64,000 nucleotides of DNA from Notospermus geniculatus (taxonomy: Eukaryota; Nemertea; Pilidiophora; Heteronemertea; Lineidae), in assembly GCA_002633025.1 (NCBI GenBank), contig NMRB01001440.1, positions 81,638-145,637 on the forward strand, read 5' to 3'. Numbering within the stretch: position 1 is the first letter of the stretch; every line of letters starts with the position of its first letter. Of this stretch, positions 57,656 through 64,000 are shown in pieces. The notes under the pieces are model-generated. The model was given only the letters and a program-made list of their open reading frames with translations, was not told where the DNA came from and searched no databases. The position numbers were made by a program, and so were the translations under genes.

Positions 57656-58800
57656 TTTAAAGCTGACCTATTTCCATTACCCTATCAAATAGAGTGACAA
57701 AAAACCTGCCGCGCCACAGCGCGGCAGGTAGATGAAGTTCAAACGTCCATGTCTTTCATCAAACACCTCTCTCAGACCACCACTACCCCCAATACTTCCT
57801 AGGTGTCGCTATAATTCGAATGAAAGCCGTCGAGCTGGAGGGATGGCGAGTGCTCCGCAGGTCAGTACAAGTACAATGCTGTAGGCACACATAGACAACA
57901 GGGTCAAACCTAAGCCTATACAAAGTACATGTAGATCCAAGTACAGGCAGCTATTGGCGACGAAGCACTAGCGAAAAGTAGCCCTCAACACTCCCTAACA
58001 ACAGAAAACACAAAAAATAACCATGATATGTCAAAACGGATAATATTCCAACTTACCTGCATAACGTGAATCACTTTGTAAACTCCGAAAGGGCAGGTAA
58101 AATCCAATTTGCATGCCATTCTCACAAAGTTCCTAACCCTTCCGCCATTTTTGTTCCATTGGCCAACGCCCGCCTGAGCACATGACCCCATCTGCACGAC
58201 ACGAAATGTGATACTAGGCCTACGCTGTCAACATGGTAGGCCTTATGCCCTTTATCGAACCCCAATTATCCGGTTTGCTCAGTCGGGTACGACGTCCCCT
58301 TTCAATTACGCAAGATGCAAAAGGTTGTGGGCTTTTGAAACATACCAGGGGTGGCCGCATAGAAACTCCGCTAGCGCTAGCGGAGCCCATCTGCCGATAG
58401 TGCTGTACATTTTTCCATGCATTTTAACACCGATAGGCTGTCGAAGCACTAGCGGAGTTTCAATGCGGCTACCCCTGGACTCATAACTTAGTCGTCAATA
58501 GCTGCCTGTAGTTGGATCCACATGTACATTGTATAGGCCTAGGCTTGACCCTATTGTCCATGCGGCATGCCTTCAGCATTGTACTTGTACTAACCTGCGG
58601 AGCACTCGCCATCCTTCCAGCTCGAAGGCTTTCATTCGAATGACAGCGACACCTAGGCGGTATTTGGGGTAGTCGTGGTCTTAGAGAGGTGTTTGATGAA
58701 AGACATGGACCTTTGAACTTCATCTAGCTGCCGCGCTCCGGCGCGGCAGGGTTTTTTGTCACTCTATTTGCTAGGGTAATTGAAATAGGTCAGCTTTAAA
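57656..58800. mobile_element. Large inverted-repeat element, arms about 310 bp
   Basis: Ends TTTAAAGCTGACCTATTTCC / GGTCAGCTTTAAA. Each arm has a GC hairpin near its end (57705-57728 and 58728-58749, CTGCCGCGC type). The spacer holds another palindrome with CTCCGCTAGCG arms (about 58345-58482). No transposase seen; possible TTAA or TTTAAA target. Confidence 0.75.
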
Positions 58801-59960
58801 GTCCGACAGTATGCGTTAGGTTTTGTATCTCGCGACGGCCGACGTAACATTTGACCTTTAGGCAACGTCGTATGTTCATGCTCGAAAGACTGTTCAAATC
58901 TATCTATTTGAATGGTCTAAGTTACAAATTTAGGTAAGGAGAGTGTTGCTACACATAAAAGAATGAGTTGAAGCATGTTATACCTTACCTGATGAAGGGT
59001 TAGTCACGCTATAACAGCACGTTGAACTTCTCAAGTGATGAAGGTATGGCGGCCATTTTTCTTTCGATATAGGGCCTAGTATCAGTCCAGCCTCGGTGTT
59101 ACCACTGGCTATATATAGGTTGGACAGGACACCAGTCTTATCAAGGTGGGGAGGGAGAAAGAGTCACTTCATGCATACCGTGGGACTTTAAATGGACTTG
59201 ATATCAGCCTTGAACCGCTGCAGAACTCCATGACGATTGTAAAATTTACATTGTAAAAGACCAAACCTACTGTCCGTGCCCACTTGATTACTGCAAGTCC
59301 AAAGATTAGAATAGCAACCCCTATTCACTTTCATGAACTTCTTCATTGGAGGTCAAACTGCCAATGTCGTCATCACTAAAGGATTCAGGGCATTTTGCGA
59401 CTCCTATGTATTGTAACAACGTACCATGTACGCTTATCCATTCATTGTGCATCAACACTTATTTAACCTCTGAACGAAGGGTCTTTGTCCACACCAACTA
59501 TGTTGGCCACAGACGCTTTAAGGATCTCTGGACTTTCGTTGGGGAAACACCGTGAGCGATATAGTGAACAATCCTTTGACATTCAGGGGATGTCCTAGAA
59601 CCAAGCGTCACAAAGCCTCCATAATAGGATTTGCAGCTTCATACATTGGCTGGCTCGATAATCCGAGGTTCAACAAGTTGTCTATTTAAATCAGCAACTC
59701 CACAAACGTTTTTCACAGCGTAATGTAGATGTAGATGGCCTTCAGAAATCAGAATCTAAACGCGCTGCTCCACATGACAGTTTTCTGTCGAAAGTTAGCT
59801 GTCAGATAGTCAGTTATTGCTGTCAGGCAGCAATAATTGCTGTCATACAGTACTGTCAGACAGCATATTGCATTATCCATAAGGGAAGGGCGATACCAGT
59901 CAATGCACGAATCTGCGAGTCCTTCGTGGCTATCTGAACGATTTCCGACATGCCTATTGA
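58801..59960. other. No supported gene; TGTCA-motif cluster at its end
   Basis: Mostly low-copy. Around 59793-59872 CTGTCA-type motifs cluster (CTGTCAGATAG, CTGTCAGGCAG, CTGTCATACAG, CTGTCAGACAG). Confidence 0.45.
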
Positions 59961-60114
59961 GGTTCTTCACGTGACGTCACATTTCCATGACGACAGGCAA
60001 CCTTCATATTTGCCGTCAAAACGTCAACGACGTCACGCCATTAACACAGCGTCAACACACAGATCGTGACGTCAAAACGTCATGACGTGACAGTTTTGAC
60101 GTCAGTGAAGAACC
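59961..60114. mobile_element. Palindromic MITE rich in CRE-like TGACGTCA
   Basis: Ends GGTTCTTCACGTGACGTCAC / TGACGTCAGTGAAGAACC; four GACGTCA words inside 154 bp. Related ends frame 63058-63398 and, in part, 61155-61505. Confidence 0.7.
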
Positions 60115-60402
60115 ACTATAGTTATCAATGAGATGACTGTCAAGTGCGTACAGAACTTGGGATACTTTAAAATCAGGTCTATGTATAAGTTGAACTTTGA
60201 GTGAGAAAAAAAATCAAGACCAACTTGTATATTGTAATTATTGTTTGTTTAAACAGTTCTTTAAGGCATTTTAGAATATTGTAATTTTTTGTTTGTCAGG
60301 TCTTTGTCAGATCTTGTTCCATATTTTAGTTCAATAAGAATAAAGAAGAAAAGAATAGAAAAGTAGCAACATGGTTCCTTTACTCATTTTAACTGAATAC
60401 AT

Positions 60403-60888
60403 GTACAGTCTTTGACAAAAGTTTATCTCCACCTGATACCTTGAATATTTCAAATACTACTGGGCCAATTTTAAGACGGTTTGTTCCATATGAAAATATA
60501 TCCTGTTGGTCATATTTCTGCATGAAAATTTTGGATATTTCGAAATATCGTAATTATGTAACAGCTCGTCAGAAAAAAAGTAAAAATCAATTTTTTATTA
60601 TGTATTTTTTGTGATTTTTCTGGCAGTTTTGATAGAGTGGAACTTTCTAAGGATTTTGGGCTTTGTTTCATCAAAATATGTTGAGTGGTTGCTGAGATAT
60701 TTGAGATTATCAAAATTTTTATAATTTGAGATTTTGGTGCTTTTCAGGAAATTTTGATGCCATCAGATAAAGCTGACCTCAGAATATGGGTTTACAAATT
60801 TTTTTGAGCCTTTTTGTGTTATTTTGGCCAGTAGTATTTGAAATATTCAAGGTATCAGGTGGAGATAATCTTTTGTCAAAGACTGTAC
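60403..60888. mobile_element. Tc1/mariner-like non-autonomous element
   Basis: CAGTCTTTGACAAAAGTTTA and its inverted counterpart CTTTTGTCAAAGACTG, flanked by TA. Interior AT-rich with TTTGAGATTATCAAAA words. A right half recurs at 62383-62760. Confidence 0.75.
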
Positions 60889-61605
60889 ATGGGTGGCACC
60901 CTGGCAGGGAGGATACTGCAGGTGTTGACTGGTGAAGAAAACCGGTGTGAAAGGAATGGTAGTCCAAGGAATGGAAGTCCGAGTAGCAATAATCTGCCAT
61001 TGAAACGTTATCTTTTCAGTAGCCAAACTGTCATCGTTTCGATTGTACAGTTTAATCCCTCCTCGAAAAATAGAACCGGACATAGATTCCAGGAGACCCA
61101 GATTCCTGTTACACCAGGATATACGTCAATGGCTTTGGCTGTCTCACATCTGTTACTGCCTCACGTGACGTCACACCCTAATTAGCATAGAATTCACAGG
61201 AACTGGTGCAACCATATTGGCCGTCACTGTCAATGGGGTTTACTGAAGGAAATCAGATTTTAACTGGAATATTTTCCAAACTGCCTTTCTTATCATTTCA
61301 GTTTCTTAGTATTTGATTTGTCAAATAAAATCACATGTTCTGCGGCAGTCTGATGATTGAATGACACCTGTCTGTTGTAAAAACAGACAATCAGTGCTGA
61401 ATTACATAGAGTTGTACATGTAGTGTATTACTGACGGCCAAGCACATGGCTAATTATGTATTAATTAGCTCATTATTATTAGCATGCAGTTGTGACGTCG
61501 GTGAAGAACCTCTCGTGGCAACCCTAGCGTTAAATCTTGGAACTAAGCAGAAGGAAGTACATGCATGTGCTAAATAGGTTGACTCCCAAAGTGTACCTAA
61601 TACTG
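60529..61605 (+). repeat. Duplicated block 3, copy A
   Basis: Matches 62383-63478 with small indels. After 61605 the sequence departs from that following copy B. Confidence 0.85.
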
Positions 61606-62226
61606 CGACAGTTGTGTCAATGGTAAGAGACTGAGGTAGGTAGACAAGGGCTACGAAGAAATGAGAGGGGGAGGGGGGCAGGGGGCTCCGTGAGTCCTGA
61701 ATGGAGGAATGTGGCAGTGATTTGAAGTCATTGAACTTCAATATTGAATATTGAGTGTCACGAAATCATGCAATTTGTCGACTATCAATTTTTTATACAC
61801 ACAGATTATGCACACTGCTTGGAGAAGTCCAACCTCGTCCCCAGGGGTATAGTTCGCTCAGACAACCTCGGACCACTCGCTCACTAACCCCTGGAATCAG
61901 CTTCGGTTGATAATCCAGGAATCTTGGACTAAGTATAGGTGGCAGCACGAGTCAAAATAATCAATTTGAAATACTAACTTGTGCTTTTTAAAATTCTTTT
62001 TACAAAAAATCATCAAACGTGGATATAGATAACCTTCTGGATTGATCCAAAATATTTTGAAAATTTCTTTGGGTATATTCATGGATATATTTGACGGTTT
62101 CCCGTCAACCAATCACGTGCGTTAAATCCAAAGCTGATGCCAGGGGTTAGTGACGCGACCGCCATATTGTCAGAAAGCGAACGAGCCCTGGGAACGAGGT
62201 TGGCCTCCTGTTGCTCATTTGCAGAA
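61606..62226. other. No recognisable feature
   Basis: No gene or named repeat seen between block 3 copy A and the next palindrome. Confidence 0.4.
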
Positions 62227-62381
62227 CTGGGCCCGGTTGCACGAAACCCACGACAGCGCTATCTTGGTGTTAGCGCTATCTTCATGTTAGATGACGTAAA
62301 AATCCATTGTTCTTTTACGTCATTTAACATCAAGATAGCGCTAACACCAAGATAGCGCTGTCGTGAGTTTCGTGCAACCGG
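62227..62381. mobile_element. GGGCCCGGTTGCACGAAA-ended palindrome, cut at an N
   Basis: Arms contain CGACAGCGCTATCTTGGTGT and complement; the right end stops at ...GCAACCGG before the N at 62382. Shares GGTTGCAC/GTGCAACC ends with the MITE at 36650-37009. Confidence 0.7.
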
Positions 62382-62382
62382 N

Positions 62383-63478
62383 TCAAATTTTGGGTATTTC
62401 GAAATATCGTAATTATGTAATACATGTAGCTCGTCAGAAAAAAAGTAAAAATTAATTTTTTATTATGTATTTTTTGTGATTTTTCTTGCAGTTTTGATAG
62501 AGCGGAACTTTCTAAGGATTTGGGGCTTTGTTTCATCAAAATATGTTGAGTGGTTGGTGAGATATTTGAGATTATCATCAAAATTTTGATAATTTGAGAT
62601 TTTCGTGCTTTTCAGGAAATTTTGATGCCATCAGATAAAGCTGACCTCAGAATATGGGTTTACAAAATTTTGGGCCTTTTTGTGTTATTTCATGATTTGG
62701 GCCAGTAGTATTTGAAATATTCAAGGTATCAGGTGGAGATAAACTTTTGTCAAAGACTGTACATGGGTGGCGCCCTGGTGGCAAGGAGGATACTGCAGGT
62801 GTTGACTGGTGAAGAAAACCAGTGTGAAAGGAAAGGAAGTCCAAGGAATGCAAGTCCGAGTTGCAATAATCTGCCATTGAAACATTATCTTTTCAGTAGC
62901 CAAGCTGTCGTCGATTCGATAGCCTTTCAGTTTATTACATGTACCTCTTCGAAAAATAGAACCGGACTTACATTCCGGGAGATATAGATTCCTGTTACAC
63001 CAGGATATACGTCAGTGGCTTTGGCTGTCTCACATCTGTCGCTCAGTGCTTTATGGAGGTTCTTCACGTTACGTCACACCCTAATTAGTGTAGAATTCAT
63101 ACGAACTGGTGCAGGAATTGGCCGTCAGTGTCAATTGGGTTTACTGAAAGAAATCAGATTTAACTGGAATATTTTCCAAACTACCTTTCTTATCATTTCA
63201 GTTTCTTAGTATTTGATTTGTCAAATAAAATCACATGTTATGCGGCAGTCTGATGATTGAATGACACCTGTCTGTTGTAAAAACAGACAATTAGTGCTGA
63301 ATCATATGGAGTTGTAGTGTATTACCGACGGCCAAGCACATGGCTAATTATGTATAAATTAGCTCATTGGCATTGAGTTGTGACGTCGGTGATGAACCTC
63401 TCGTGGCGACCCTAGCGTTAAATCTTGGAACTAAGCCGAAGGAAGTATGTGCTACAGGTTGACCCCCAAAAATGTACA
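62383..63478 (+). repeat. Duplicated block 3, copy B
   Basis: Second copy of 60529-61605; begins right after the N at 62382. Confidence 0.85.
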
Positions 63479-64000
63479 CTCATCCCAAAAAATAAATGGA
63501 CAAAAGTTTTTGTCTTCTGTTGCTGAGGTATGCACACGATGGGGTTGCAGCTTTGATACCTCGCCCTTGAACATCTCCTCTGTATGTCAGACAGGAAATT
63601 TCATGGAAAAAAATTAATTATCATGAAATATCACTATTTTAAAATATCATCAAGATTGAGATTTTAGAAATCTTAACATTTTTTACCAGAAATGACTTTT
63701 CAAGTAATGTATGGAAAATTCTAAGAAATATGGTGAAGAAAGTGTTTGAAAATCTTGGCTTACTTTGATGATATTTGAGATTATCAAAAATATCAAAAAT
63801 CTGAAATTTGAGATTTTTCACGAAATTTTGGGTTGAGGTGATAACCTTCGCTAAAAGATAAAGACTGACCAAGATTCGGTAACTATATTACCATCGGTCA
63901 CAGAGAAATTAAACTTTTTCTTTAAATTGTGTTGAAAAGTGTCCCGTTTTTCATGCATAATTCCTTGAATAACACAGAATAGGGCAAATATTTTTCAGTA
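63479..64000. other. AT-rich tail, no supported gene
   Basis: Contains repeated GAGATTATCAAAAATATC-type words similar to the interior of 60403-60888, so it may be further decayed mariner-like sequence. Confidence 0.35.

Overview
The window is animal nuclear DNA from a draft assembly: spliced coding sequence, tRNA-derived SINEs, LINE tails, many palindromic MITEs, two N-runs (8037-8253, 32571-32650) and four single Ns. It holds one convincing protein-coding gene, a two-exon Hox gene on the + strand. Exon 1 (22224-22635) encodes a Hox-type N-terminus and ends just after a YPWM hexapeptide. Exon 2 (52531-52796) encodes a full homeodomain and a short tail. The 29.9-kb phase-1 intron fills most of the middle of the window. 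The homeodomain is central class (Hox6-8 group) but divergent, with a tail resembling the UbdA peptide. Together with the repeat style this suggests a marine deuterostome, most likely an ambulacrarian (hemichordate or echinoderm) and perhaps its Hox8; that placement is inference.

Layout: 1-22223 is upstream, repeat-rich DNA with no gene I can support; 22224-22635 is exon 1; 22636-52530 is the intron, which includes a 1.3-1.6-kb repeated block (27652-30537) and an approximately 8-kb tandem duplication (35837-43956 and 44145-51806); 52531-52796 is exon 2; 52797-64000 is downstream DNA with further duplicated blocks (54365-56056, 60529-63478) and large inverted repeats.

The most striking non-genic signal is a family of about 15 foldback (hairpin) elements from 598 to 56400. 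All share an arm core containing the mini-hairpin GACCCC-AACC-GGGGTC. Twelve copies have target-site duplications of 10-16 bp that I could read directly. Their ends are variably truncated, some copies are single-armed, and the innermost stem sequence differs between copies yet stays self-complementary within each copy. Long variable TSDs with truncation look like LINE/SINE-type insertion, whereas the architecture looks like a DNA foldback element; I do not recognise this combination. One insertion has a paralogous empty site inside the window.

Three of the four single Ns sit at the start of a duplicated block, so some tandem duplications are probably unmerged haplotypes. Most remaining sequence is MITEs, commonly nested inside each other, plus SINEs, minisatellites and decayed reverse-transcriptase fragments.
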